Shown in pieces: positions 1 to 8,775 of a stretch of 34,545 nucleotides of DNA. Every line of letters begins with the position of its first letter. The first letter of the stretch is position 1. This DNA comes from Bacillota bacterium (GTDB taxonomy: Bacteria > Sysuimicrobiota > Sysuimicrobiia > Sysuimicrobiales > Segetimicrobiaceae), in the NCBI GenBank assembly GCA_021324975.1, contig JAJPIA010000060.1, forward strand, positions 1 to 34,545, given 5' to 3'. The notes beneath the pieces are model-generated. The model was given only the letters and a program-made list of their open reading frames with translations. It searched no databases and was not told the origin of the DNA. The translations under genes and the position numbers were made by a program.

Positions 1-2
1 GC

Positions 3-413
3 ATCAGCAACGCGGCGAGCCAGTGGGGGACATCCGACCTCGCGTACATGAAGGGGTTCTGGGAGTATCCGGGGGAGCCGTGGGAGTCTCCGGAGTTCTA
101 CCGCGAACGCTCGCCGATCACGTATGCGCCGAAGATGCGGACGCCGACGCTGATCCTGCACAGCGAAAACGACCACCGCTGCCCGATCGAGCAGGGCGAG
201 CAGCTCTTTGTGGCGCTCCGCACACGGGGCGTGCCGACGCAGTTCGTGCGGTTCCCGAACGAGAGTCATGATCTCTCGCGCAACGGACAGCCCAAGCATC
301 GCGTCGAGCGGCTGCGGCACATCCTGGCGTGGTTCGGCACGTACCTCGGACAGCCCGGTGTGGGACCGGCGGCAACGGCGGACCGTCGCGCGGCCGTCAC
401 GGCCGATGAGTGA
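3..413 (+). CDS. S9 family peptidase (acylaminoacyl-peptidase type), C-terminal fragment
   Basis: This is the 3' end of a gene that begins before the window; the frame is open from base 3. The 136 visible residues are the end of an alpha/beta-hydrolase domain of the prolyl-oligopeptidase (S9) family, which cleaves or deacylates short peptides. The motif SENDHRCP carries the expected catalytic Asp and ESHDLSRNG the catalytic His; the nucleophile Ser would lie upstream, outside the window. The run from SPITYAPKMRTPTLILHSEN to the HILAWFGTYL end is typical of the bacterial S9C group. After this core there is a short Ala/Thr-rich tail of about 20 residues with no recognisable role. The stop is TGA at 411-413. 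The next gene starts 12 bases later, so the two may be cotranscribed, although their functions look unrelated. Confidence 0.9.
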   Translation: MSNAASQWGTSDLAYMKGFWEYPGEPWESPEFYRERSPITYAPKMRTPTLILHSENDHRCPIEQGEQLFVALRTRGVPTQFVRFPNESHDLSRNGQPKHRVERLRHILAWFGTYLGQPGVGPAATADRRAAVTADE

Positions 414-425
414 GCGCCCCGACAC

Positions 426-986
426 GTGACCCGGATCTACACTCGCAGCGGCGACGGCGGGGACACCGGGCTCTTCGGTGGGCAGCGGGTCAGGAAGGAC
501 GACTTGCGCGTGCGCGCCTACGGTGCGGTGGACGAAGCGAACGCATCGATCGGCGCGGCGCGCGCTGCGGAGCCGGGTCCGGAGATCGACGCGGTGCTGG
601 CGCGGGTGCAACACCACCTGTTCGATCTCGGTGCGGAGCTCGCCACGCCGCCCGCGGCGCCGCAGGCCGCGGCCGCCCACGTCCCGCGGGTCGCGCCCGA
701 GTGGGTCGCGGCGCTGGAGCGGGACATCGACCACTTCGAGGATGCCCTGCCCCCGCTGCGCGCGTTCATCCTACCCGGCGGCACGCCGGGCGGGGCGGCG
801 CTGCACGTCGCCCGGACGGTCGTTCGCCGCGCCGAGCGCGACATCGTGACGCTGGCCGCAGCGTCGCCCGTCAACCCCGATCTGCTCAGGTTCATCAACC
901 GGCTCTCGGACTTGCTCTTCGTCCTGGCGCGCGCCGCGAACCACAGGACGGGCGCCGGCGACGTGACGTGGTCGCCGACGCGGTAA
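426..986 (+). CDS. pduO: PduO-type ATP:cob(I)alamin adenosyltransferase
   Basis: A 186-residue protein starting at GTG 426. The family transfers the adenosyl group of ATP to cob(I)alamin, giving coenzyme B12 for B12-dependent mutases and reductases in the cytoplasm. The N-terminal TRIYTRSGDGGDTGLFGG segment is the signature ATP-binding loop, followed by the conserved AYGAVDEANASIG helix. The C-terminal half has the paired motifs RRAERDI and FINRLSDLLFVLARAAN, which form the ATP/cobalamin site in the trimeric PduO/MMAB fold. Length matches the family, which is usually 180-200 residues. No B12-dependent enzyme is nearby. It sits 12 bases after the peptidase and 184 bases before the TCA operon. 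The start fits the family because residue 2 onwards begins the conserved motif; there is no strong ribosome binding site. Confidence 0.93.
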   Translation: MTRIYTRSGDGGDTGLFGGQRVRKDDLRVRAYGAVDEANASIGAARAAEPGPEIDAVLARVQHHLFDLGAELATPPAAPQAAAAHVPRVAPEWVAALERDIDHFEDALPPLRAFILPGGTPGGAALHVARTVVRRAERDIVTLAAASPVNPDLLRFINRLSDLLFVLARAANHRTGAGDVTWSPTR

Positions 987-1070
987 CACACCGCCCCGGC
1001 ACGGATCGTTGAGCGCGGGTTCCCCCGTTCGTCCCCGATAACCGTCGACGTGCGCCGCGCGCCGCCGGAG

Positions 1071-1093
1071 CGCCGCGGCGCGCAGCCGCGGCG
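1071..1093 (+). promoter_or_regulatory. GC-rich hairpin upstream of the TCA operon
   Basis: A perfect 8-bp inverted repeat: arm CGCCGCGG at 1071-1078, loop of 7 bases, arm CCGCGGCG at 1086-1093. It lies in the 184-base gap between the adenosyltransferase and the sdhC-like gene. There is no T-run after it, so it is either a U-less terminator of the upstream pair or a leader hairpin of the sdh transcript. In sequence this GC-rich, such repeats also arise by chance. I found no convincing -35/-10 pair in the gap. Confidence 0.35.
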
Positions 1094-1170
1094 AGGGGAG
1101 GAGACCCACCACCGCGGACCGAAGCAGCACAAGAGAGTCGTATCGCAAGTCAGGCATCCGGACGGTTCCC

Positions 1171-1899
1171 ATGGCTGACCAGACGGCCTCGCACTCGTAT
1201 GCCCCGGAGTATCCATGGTGGCTCCAACCGATCGCAACGGTCGTCATCCTGAGCGCGTTCGCCCTATATTCCATCTGGGTGGCGTTCCAAGCGCGCGGCT
1301 ACGTCGCGCCATACCTCTCGCCGTTCTACTCGCCGCCCGTGCGCGTGGGCGCGATCCCGATCTCACCGGCCTGGTGGGTGGTGTGGGTGCCGGCGGGCTT
1401 CCGGGCGACCTGCTATTACTACCGCAAGGCGTATTATCGCTCGTTCTTCCGCGATCCGGTCTCGTGCATGATCGGCGAGTCGCGGCGACGCTACGCGGGC
1501 GAGACCGCGTTCCCGTTCATCCTCAACAACCTGCACCGGTTCCTCCTGTATCTCGCCATCATCGTGCTCGCGTTCCTCTGGCGCGATACCGTCGCGGCGT
1601 TCTTCTTCGACGGCCGGTTCGGGGTCCATCTCGGGTCGCTCGTGTTCCTCGTCAACGTCGTGCTCCTTAGCGGCTACACGGTCGGATGCCACGCGTTCAG
1701 GCACATGGTCGGGGGCAATCTCGACTGCTACTCGTGTGCCCGGGGCGGGCGTGTGCGCTACCGCCTCTGGCAGTGGGTCAATCCATTCAACCATCAGCAC
1801 GCGCCGTGGGCGTGGGCGAGCCTGTTTTCGGTCGCGGCCGCCGACGTCTACGTGCGGCTGCTCATGGCGGGGGTGATCTCGGATCCGAAGCTGTTCTAG
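1171..1899 (+). CDS. sdhC: Succinate dehydrogenase membrane anchor subunit (actinobacterial Sdh1-like, single-anchor type)
   Basis: A 242-residue membrane protein directly before sdhA and sdhB. It would anchor the succinate:quinone oxidoreductase and carry electrons to quinone. Hydrophobic segments lie near residues 20-40, 64-76, 116-137, 152-176 and 210-231, so about five helices in one polypeptide; there is no separate sdhD. Landmarks I recall from the actinobacterial anchor family are PYLSPFYSP (47-55), CYYYRKAYYRSFF (81-93), NNLHRFLLYL (119-128) and the end SLFSVAAADVYVRLL. Cys and His cluster at C173, H174, H178, C186 and C189, with H122, H208 and H210 as further possible ligands. That cluster is suggestive of a metal centre (see findings). 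The ATG at 1171 gives the family-like N-terminus; the ribosome binding site is weak. Assignment to Sdh is firm from context, the cofactor is inference. Confidence 0.85.
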   Translation: MADQTASHSYAPEYPWWLQPIATVVILSAFALYSIWVAFQARGYVAPYLSPFYSPPVRVGAIPISPAWWVVWVPAGFRATCYYYRKAYYRSFFRDPVSCMIGESRRRYAGETAFPFILNNLHRFLLYLAIIVLAFLWRDTVAAFFFDGRFGVHLGSLVFLVNVVLLSGYTVGCHAFRHMVGGNLDCYSCARGGRVRYRLWQWVNPFNHQHAPWAWASLFSVAAADVYVRLLMAGVISDPKLF

Positions 1900-1943
1900 C
1901 GCTGCGCGAGGGCGCCGCACCGCGAGGGGGAGGGTGTGTCCGG

Positions 1944-3665
1944 GTGGCTGACTGGTACGAAGCCCGCCGGTACGATGTGCTGGTCATCGGCGCCGGGGGC
2001 GCAGGCTTGCGCGCGGCGATCGCCGCCGCCGAGGCCGGCGTCAAGGTCGGCCTCGTCTGCAAGTCGCTACTCGGCAAGGCGCACACGGTGATGGCTGAGG
2101 GGGGCATCGCCGCCGCGCTCGGTAACCTCGACCCCAACGACAACTGGGAAGTGCACTTCGCGGATACGATGCGCGGCGGGCAGCGGATCAACGACTACCG
2201 GATGGTCGAGATCTTCGCGAAGGAGGCGCCCGAGCGCGTCTATGAACTGGAGCGGTGGGGCGGGTTGTTCGACCGGACGCCGGAGGGCAAGATCCTGCAA
2301 CGGCCGTTCGGAGCGCACACGTACCGGCGGCTGTGCCACGTCGGCGACCGCACGGGGCTGGAGCTGATCCGGACGCTCCAGGACCGCGCCGTGCACAGCG
2401 GGGTCGAGGTCCTCATGGAGGTGACGCTCAGCCGGCTGCTCAAGGACGGCGACCGCATCGCCGGCGCGTTCGGCTACCGCCGGGAGGACGGCCGCTTCAT
2501 CGCAATCGGGGCGAAGGCCGTCATCCTCGCCACGGGCGGCTGGGGGAAGGTCTACAAGGTGACGAGCAACTCCTGGGAGTGCACGGGTGACGGCTGCGCC
2601 ATGGCCTATGAGGCCGGCGCCGAGCTCATGGACATGGAAATGGTGCAGTTCCACCCCACGGGCATGGTGTGGCCGCCGGGCGTGCGCGGCATCCTCGTGA
2701 CCGAGGCGGTGCGGGGAGAGGGCGGCATTCTCCGCAACGCGAAGGGCGAGCGCTTCATGCAGACGTACGATCCGAAGAAGCTCGAGCTCAGCAGCCGGGA
2801 CGTGGTCTCGCGGTCCATCTATAAGGAAGTCGAGGCCGGGCGCGGGAGCCCGCACGGCGGCGCGTTTCTCGACGTCTCGCACCGCGGGGCGGAATACATC
2901 AAAAAGAAGCTGCCGAGCATGTACGAGCAGTTCCTCAAGCTGGCCGACGTGGACATCACCAAGGGGCCGATGGAAGTCGCGCCCACGATTCACTACGTCA
3001 TGGGCGGTGTGCGGGTGGCGCCCGGCGAGGGCGCGTCCACCGTCCCCGGATTGTTCGCGGCCGGCGAGGTGGCCGCGGGGTTGCACGGGGCCAACCGGCT
3101 CGGCGGCAACTCGCTCAGCGATCTCGTCGTGTTCGGCAAGCGCGCCGGCGAGCACGCCGCACGCTACGCCAAGGGCGTGGATGGCGATCCCCGGATCGAC
3201 GACGGTCAGGCGGATGAGGAGCGCCGGCTGTTGCTGCGGCCGTTCGACTCGGGCAGCACCGAAAACCCGTACGAGCTCCACGCCGAGCTGCAGGAGGCCA
3301 TGGGGACCCACGCGGGCATCGCCCGGACCGGCGAGGGGCTGCGCGCCGGCCTGGACAAGATTTTGAGCCTGCAGGAGCGGGCGGAGCGGATGCGCGCGGC
3401 CGGCTCGCTCCTCTACAATCCGGGCTGGCATGCGTGCCGGGACGTGCGCTTCATGCTGATCTTGTGCGAGGCTATCTTTCGCGCTGCGATCGAGCGGACG
3501 GAGAGCCGCGGCGCGCACTGGCGCCTCGACTTTCCGGATCAGGATGCGGGGTGGGGGCGTAAGAACCTCGTGGTGCAGCGCGGCGACCGCGGCATGACGG
3601 TCTCGACGCGGTCCGTGCCCGAGGTACCGCCTCAGCTCGCGCGGCTGCTCGAGGCCACGGCGTGA
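1944..3665 (+). CDS. sdhA: Succinate dehydrogenase flavoprotein subunit
   Basis: A 573-residue FAD subunit that oxidises succinate to fumarate on the cytoplasmic face of the membrane. The dinucleotide-binding motif GAGGAG is at residues 16-21. H47 in KAHTVMAEGG matches the His that covalently binds FAD. Substrate-site residues are visible at H237 (QFHPTG), R257 (TEAVRGEGG), the His of PTIHYVMGG and the Arg of GANRLGGNSL. Length is normal for the family. The frame is open back to 1686 but that stretch overlaps sdhC and lacks homology; GTG 1944, with a GAGGGGGAGG purine-rich stretch upstream, puts the FAD motif at the usual distance from the start. It is 44 bases after the anchor gene and one base before sdhB, so the three are one operon. 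Confidence 0.96.
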   Translation: MADWYEARRYDVLVIGAGGAGLRAAIAAAEAGVKVGLVCKSLLGKAHTVMAEGGIAAALGNLDPNDNWEVHFADTMRGGQRINDYRMVEIFAKEAPERVYELERWGGLFDRTPEGKILQRPFGAHTYRRLCHVGDRTGLELIRTLQDRAVHSGVEVLMEVTLSRLLKDGDRIAGAFGYRREDGRFIAIGAKAVILATGGWGKVYKVTSNSWECTGDGCAMAYEAGAELMDMEMVQFHPTGMVWPPGVRGILVTEAVRGEGGILRNAKGERFMQTYDPKKLELSSRDVVSRSIYKEVEAGRGSPHGGAFLDVSHRGAEYIKKKLPSMYEQFLKLADVDITKGPMEVAPTIHYVMGGVRVAPGEGASTVPGLFAAGEVAAGLHGANRLGGNSLSDLVVFGKRAGEHAARYAKGVDGDPRIDDGQADEERRLLLRPFDSGSTENPYELHAELQEAMGTHAGIARTGEGLRAGLDKILSLQERAERMRAAGSLLYNPGWHACRDVRFMLILCEAIFRAAIERTESRGAHWRLDFPDQDAGWGRKNLVVQRGDRGMTVSTRSVPEVPPQLARLLEATA

Positions 3666-3666
3666 G

Positions 3667-4431
3667 ATGGGGGCGGCCATGACCGACGCGACGCTGCATG
3701 TCTTCCGGGGCGACAAGACAGGCGGGGACCTGCGCACGTATCAGGTGCCCGTGACCGAGGGGATGGTCGTCCTCGATGCCATTCACTACATCCAGCAACA
3801 CGAGGACTCCACGCTTGCGTGCCGGTGGAACTGCAAGGCGGCGAAGTGCGGTTCCTGCAGTGCGGAGGTCAATGGCAAACCCCGGTTGATGTGCAAGACG
3901 CGGCTCGACCAGTTCATGGGGAGCCCCGTGACGGTGCGGCCGCTTGCGGCGTTCCCGTTGATCAAGGATCTGGTCACCGATGTGTCCTGGAACTACCGGG
4001 TGAACCAAGAGATCCCGCCGTTCACGCCGGCCCGGGACGATACGGGCCCGTGGCGCATGTATCCGGAAGACGTGGACCGGATGTTCGAGTTTCGCAGATG
4101 CATCGAGTGCTTCCTGTGCCAGGACGTCTGCCACGTGCTTCGCGAGCACGACGGCACATCCAGATATTACGGGCCACGCTTCATGGTCCGCATCGCCGGG
4201 CTCGAGATGCACCCCAAGGATACGGTCTCGCGCGCCCATCTCTTGCGGGGACGCGGCGGCATCGGCTTCTGCAACATCACGAAGTGCTGTGAGGAGGTCT
4301 GCCCCGAGGAGATTCACATCACCGACAACGCCATCATCCCCCTCAAGGAGCGCGTCGCGGACGAGTACTTTGACCCGTGGCGCGCGCTCCTGCGCGCCTT
4401 TCGCGGGCGCCGGGAGCCGCGGGGGACCTGA
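3667..4431 (+). CDS. sdhB: Succinate dehydrogenase iron-sulfur subunit
   Basis: A 254-residue electron-transfer subunit that links SdhA to the membrane anchor. Three cluster-binding regions are visible. C56, C61, C64 and C76 form the plant-type 2Fe-2S site. C145, C148, C151 and C155, and C202, C207, C208 and C212, supply the 4Fe-4S and 3Fe-4S sites. The order is standard for SdhB/FrdB. ATG 3667 follows the sdhA stop by one base; an internal ATG at 3679, giving a start MTDATLHVFRG, is equally plausible and would remove four residues. The extended linker between the 2Fe-2S and 4Fe-4S domains (DTGPWRMYPEDVDRMFEFRRC) resembles actinobacterial-type SdhB more than the E. coli type, in keeping with the single-polypeptide anchor. 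Confidence 0.95.
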   Translation: MGAAMTDATLHVFRGDKTGGDLRTYQVPVTEGMVVLDAIHYIQQHEDSTLACRWNCKAAKCGSCSAEVNGKPRLMCKTRLDQFMGSPVTVRPLAAFPLIKDLVTDVSWNYRVNQEIPPFTPARDDTGPWRMYPEDVDRMFEFRRCIECFLCQDVCHVLREHDGTSRYYGPRFMVRIAGLEMHPKDTVSRAHLLRGRGGIGFCNITKCCEEVCPEEIHITDNAIIPLKERVADEYFDPWRALLRAFRGRREPRGT

Positions 4432-4445
4432 TCCGGCCGGCGGCG

Positions 4446-4462
4446 GCCGGCGCTCCGCCGGC
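4446..4462 (+). promoter_or_regulatory. Hairpin between sdhB and icd
   Basis: Perfect 7-bp inverted repeat (GCCGGCG at 4446-4452, loop CTC, CGCCGGC at 4456-4462) in the 66-base sdhB-icd gap. No T-run follows, so it is more likely an RNA-stability or processing element between the Sdh part and the rest of the operon than a full terminator. Chance occurrence in GC-rich DNA is possible. Confidence 0.3.
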
Positions 4463-4497
4463 GGGCCGCCCGCCTACTCCGACCGAGGAGCCGCGAC

Positions 4498-5742
<1,245 letters not shown>

Positions 5743-5773
5743 GCGGCGCCGTGGGCGCGCAAAGGAGAGGTTC

Positions 5774-6718
5774 GTGGTCGTGAAACGGCCGAAGGTCAGC
5801 ATCGTGGGAGCCGGGAACGTCGGCCACTCGGCGGCTCAGTGGCTCGTGTCGCGGCGGGTCGCGGACGTGGTGCTCGTCGACGTGATTGAGGGCATGCCGC
5901 AGGGCAAGGCCCTCGATCTGGCGCAGGCGGGCCCGATCGAGGGGTTCGACCTGGCGGTCACCGGGACGAACGACTACGACGAGACCGCGGGCTCCGACGT
6001 GGTGGTCATCGTCGCCGGCGTCGCGCGCAAGCCGGGCATGAGCCGGGAGGACCTGCTGAATACCAACGCCGGCATCGTCACCGCCGTCACGCGGGAGGTC
6101 GCCCGGCGGTCGCCCGCGGCCTGTCTCATCGTCGTGACCAACCCGCTCGACGTGATGGTCTATCTGGCGTACAAAGCCAGCGGCTTCCCCCCGGCCCGGG
6201 TCATGGGGCAGAGCGGGGCGCTCGACAGCACGCGCTTCCGGACGTTTATCGCGCGCGAGCTCGGCGTCTCGGTGCGCGACGTGGCGGCGCTGGTGATCGG
6301 CGCCCACAGCGACACGCATATGGTGCCGCTCTCGAGCCTCGCCACGGTGGGCGGGATGCCCCTGCGGCTGCTGCTGCCGCCGGAACGGATCGCCGCGCTC
6401 GTCGAGCGGACGCGCCGGGGCGGGGCGGAGATCGTGGGCTTGCTCAAGACCGGCAGCGCGTTCTTCGCGCCCGGGGCGGCGATCTGCGAGATGGTCGAGG
6501 CGATCCTCCAGGATCGCAAGCGGGTGATCCCGGTGTCGGCGTACCTCACCGGACAGTACGGCGTCCGCGACCTATACGTCGGGGTGCCGGCGCTCCTCGG
6601 CGCCGGCGGCGTGGAGCGCCTCTTCGAGATCCCACTCGAAGGCGCGGAGCGGGCCGCGTTTGACGCGGCAGTGGCCAGCATCCGGGAGAACGTGGCGCTC
6701 GCCGGCGTGAAGGGGTAG
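5774..6718 (+). CDS. mdh: Malate dehydrogenase (LDH-like group), with an unusual active-site loop
   Basis: A 314-residue NAD-dependent enzyme that interconverts malate and oxaloacetate. The Rossmann motif GAGNVG is near residue 12 and D36 at the end of strand beta-2 predicts NAD use. R85 and R91 in ARKPGMSRED, N123 in TNPLD, R154 and H178 are the expected substrate and catalytic residues; the Arg of ARKPGMSR marks malate rather than lactate dehydrogenase. The catalytic loop reads GAHSDTHMVPL where the family is normally GGHGDTMVPL: Gly-to-Ser after the His and one extra His before MVPL. AGGAGA at 5763-5768 supports GTG 5774, with GTG 5780 two codons later as the alternative. It lies four bases before sucC, in the TCA operon. 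Confidence 0.95.
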   Translation: MVVKRPKVSIVGAGNVGHSAAQWLVSRRVADVVLVDVIEGMPQGKALDLAQAGPIEGFDLAVTGTNDYDETAGSDVVVIVAGVARKPGMSREDLLNTNAGIVTAVTREVARRSPAACLIVVTNPLDVMVYLAYKASGFPPARVMGQSGALDSTRFRTFIARELGVSVRDVAALVIGAHSDTHMVPLSSLATVGGMPLRLLLPPERIAALVERTRRGGAEIVGLLKTGSAFFAPGAAICEMVEAILQDRKRVIPVSAYLTGQYGVRDLYVGVPALLGAGGVERLFEIPLEGAERAAFDAAVASIRENVALAGVKG

Positions 6719-6722
6719 GCGA

Positions 6723-7850
6723 ATGAAGCTCCACGAGTATCAGGCCAAGGAGTACTTCGCCCGCTACGGCCTCCCGGTGCAGAAGGGCGTTGTGATCGAC
6801 CGCGCGGAGCAGATCGCAGGACTGGCGCTGCGCTACCCGGTCGTGATCAAGGCGCAGGTGCTCGTCGGCGGGCGCGGCAAGGCGGGCGGCGTGCGCCTGG
6901 CCTCGACGCCCCAGGAGGCCGGGGAGCGCGCCCGGGCGATCCTCGGGATGGACATCAAGGGGGAGCGCGTGGCCCGCGTGTTGGTGGCGGAGGCGGCGGA
7001 CATCGAGCGCGAGTACTACTTTGCGTTCGTCACCGATCGGGCCGCGGGCCGCGTCGCCGCGATCGCGTCCGGCGAGGGCGGCGTGGAGATCGAAACCGTG
7101 GCCCGCACGGCCCCGGAAAAAATCGTCCGTGCCGAGGTCGATCCGTTCCTCGGGTTTCCGGCGTATCAGGCGCGCGTGGTCGGGCGCCGCCTCGGGTTTG
7201 CCGGGGCCGCGCTCGAGGAGTTTGTGCGGATCGCCACCGCGCTGTACCGCCTGTACTGGACGGAGGACGCGGATCTCGCGGAGATCAACCCGCTCGCACT
7301 CGTGGGCGGCCACCTGCTGTGCGTCGATGCCAAGCTGGTGCTCGACGACAACGCGCTGTACCGGCACGCCGAGACGCCGCCGAACGAGGAGATGACCGAG
7401 CTGGAGGCCGCGGCCCGGCGCGCCGGCCTCGCATACGTCGAGTTGGACGGCGACATCGCCGTGATCGGCAACGGCGCCGGCCTCGTGATGAGCACGCTCG
7501 ACCTGCTCGCGCACTTCGGCGGGCGCGCGGCCAACTTCCTCGACGTCGGCGGCGGAGCGAGCGCCGAGGCGATGCAGACCGCCCTCGGCATCGTGCAACA
7601 GAAGCCCGGGGTGCGGGCCGTGTTCATCAACATCTTCGGCGGGATCACGCGCTGCGACGACGTCGCGCGCGGGATCGTCGAGAACCCTCCGAAGGTGCCG
7701 GCGAGCATCCGCCTGACGGGGACGAACGAGGCGCAGGGGCAGCAGATTCTCAAGGACGCCGGGATCGCCGCCGGGCTGGATCCCGACGAGGGCGCGCGCG
7801 TCGCCGTCGAGCTGGCGCGCCGTGGCGCGCGGGCGCGGGAGGCCCGGTAG
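6723..7850 (+). CDS. sucC: Succinyl-CoA synthetase (ADP/GDP-forming) beta subunit
   Basis: A 375-residue beta subunit that binds the nucleotide and pairs with SucD to convert succinyl-CoA to succinate with substrate-level phosphorylation. The N-terminal MKLHEYQAKEYFARYGLPV is the classic start of the ATP-grasp domain, with VIKAQVLVGGRGKAGGV forming the nucleotide loop and DLAEINPLAL the metal-binding strand. The C-terminal flavodoxin-like domain contains NFLDVGGGASAEAM and FINIFGGITRCDDVA. The length is close to E. coli SucC (388). The start ATG is four bases after the mdh stop and the stop TAG abuts the ATG of sucD, so the two subunits are translationally coupled. Confidence 0.97.
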   Translation: MKLHEYQAKEYFARYGLPVQKGVVIDRAEQIAGLALRYPVVIKAQVLVGGRGKAGGVRLASTPQEAGERARAILGMDIKGERVARVLVAEAADIEREYYFAFVTDRAAGRVAAIASGEGGVEIETVARTAPEKIVRAEVDPFLGFPAYQARVVGRRLGFAGAALEEFVRIATALYRLYWTEDADLAEINPLALVGGHLLCVDAKLVLDDNALYRHAETPPNEEMTELEAAARRAGLAYVELDGDIAVIGNGAGLVMSTLDLLAHFGGRAANFLDVGGGASAEAMQTALGIVQQKPGVRAVFINIFGGITRCDDVARGIVENPPKVPASIRLTGTNEAQGQQILKDAGIAAGLDPDEGARVAVELARRGARAREAR

Positions 7851-8720
7851 ATGGCGGTGATCGTGGACGCCGAGACCAGGCTCCTCGTGCAGGGCATCAC
7901 CGGCTATCAGGGCGCCTTCCACACCGGCCTCATGCTGGAGGCCGGCACCAAGGTCGTCGCCGGGGTGACGCCGGGCAAGGGGGGCGCCGCGGTGCACGGC
8001 GTGCCCGTGTTCGACACGGTGGACGAGGCCGTTCGGGCCACCGGCGCGAACGCCTGCTGCATCTTCGTCCCGGCGCGGTTCGCGCGCGACGCGGCCCTCG
8101 AGGCCGTGGCGGCGCGGCTCGACCCCGTCGTCATCATCACCGAGGGCATGCCCGTCCACGATGCGATCGAGGTCGTGGCCTACGCGCGGCAGCAGGGCGT
8201 GCGCGTGCTCGGGCCCAACGGACCCGGCGTGACGACGCCCGGTCAGTGCCGCGTGGGGATCATGCCGACGCACCTGTTCAAGCCCGGTCCGGTGGGCATC
8301 ATCTCGCGCAGCGGCACGCTCACCTACGAGATCGTCGCGGCGCTGACACGCGCCGGGCTCGGGCAATCGACGGCCGTGGGCCTCGGCGGCGACCCCGTCG
8401 TCGGGACCTCGTTCGTGGAGGCGCTCGAGCTCTTCAACGCGGACGCCGGCACGGAGGCGATCGTGCTGCTCGGCGAGATCGGCGGGAGCGCCGAGGAGCA
8501 GGCGGCTCGGTACATCGAAGAGCGCGTGGACAAGCCCGTCGTGGCATACATCGCCGGCCGGACGGCGCCGCCGGGGAAGCGGATGGGCCACGCGGGGGCC
8601 GTCATCTCGGGGACCCAGGGCACGGCCGACCACAAGATCCAGGCGCTCGAGGCCGCGGGCGCCCGGGTGGCGACGCTGCCGAGCGGCGTGGCGGCGTTGG
8701 TTGAGGCGCGCATGCGCTAG
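7851..8720 (+). CDS. sucD: Succinyl-CoA synthetase alpha subunit
   Basis: A 289-residue alpha subunit that binds CoA and carries the transient phosphohistidine. The CoA-binding Rossmann domain is marked by GITGYQGAFHTG (15-26), VTPGKGG (39-45) and ITEGMPVHD. GPNGPGVTTPG (121-131) corresponds to the GPNCPG motif, with Gly in the Cys position. H247 in GKRMGHAGAVISG is the phosphorylated His, equivalent to His246 of E. coli. The ATG follows the sucC stop with no spacer. It is the last gene of the TCA cluster; a short GC hairpin follows and then a separate promoter. Genes for 2-oxoglutarate oxidation, fumarase, aconitase and citrate synthase are not in the window. Confidence 0.97.
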   Translation: MAVIVDAETRLLVQGITGYQGAFHTGLMLEAGTKVVAGVTPGKGGAAVHGVPVFDTVDEAVRATGANACCIFVPARFARDAALEAVAARLDPVVIITEGMPVHDAIEVVAYARQQGVRVLGPNGPGVTTPGQCRVGIMPTHLFKPGPVGIISRSGTLTYEIVAALTRAGLGQSTAVGLGGDPVVGTSFVEALELFNADAGTEAIVLLGEIGGSAEEQAARYIEERVDKPVVAYIAGRTAPPGKRMGHAGAVISGTQGTADHKIQALEAAGARVATLPSGVAALVEARMR

Positions 8721-8731
8721 ACGCGCTCGCC

Positions 8732-8746
8732 CGGCCCGCCGGGCCG
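8732..8746 (+). terminator. Short GC hairpin after sucD (possible U-less terminator)
   Basis: CGGCCC at 8732-8737, loop of 3, GGGCCG at 8741-8746: a perfect 6-bp stem 11 bases after the sucD stop and directly before the promoter of the next operon. There is no T-run, so termination by it alone is uncertain; its position between two transcription units is the main argument. Confidence 0.35.
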
Positions 8747-8758
8747 TCCATTGGGCCA

Positions 8759-8767
8759 TGCTATAAT
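8759..8767 (+). promoter_or_regulatory. Extended -10 promoter (TGcTATAAT) predicting a leaderless mRNA
   Basis: TG at 8759-8760 and a consensus TATAAT at 8762-8767 form an extended -10 element; no clear -35 lies upstream, which such promoters tolerate. With the usual 6-8 base spacing, transcription would begin at about 8774-8776, on or next to the ATG at 8776. No Shine-Dalgarno sequence precedes that ATG. The holin-like/rapZ/yvcK mRNA is therefore predicted to be leaderless. Confidence 0.7.
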
Positions 8768-8775
8768 AAGTCGTT

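Noticed and set aside
1686-1943. Upstream extension of the sdhA frame into sdhC
   Set aside because: It overlaps a conserved gene and codes no SdhA-like sequence; GTG 1944 puts the FAD motif at the right distance.
2067-3737. A 556-codon minus-strand frame opposite sdhA
   Set aside because: Antisense shadow of a certain gene; low-complexity composition, no motif.
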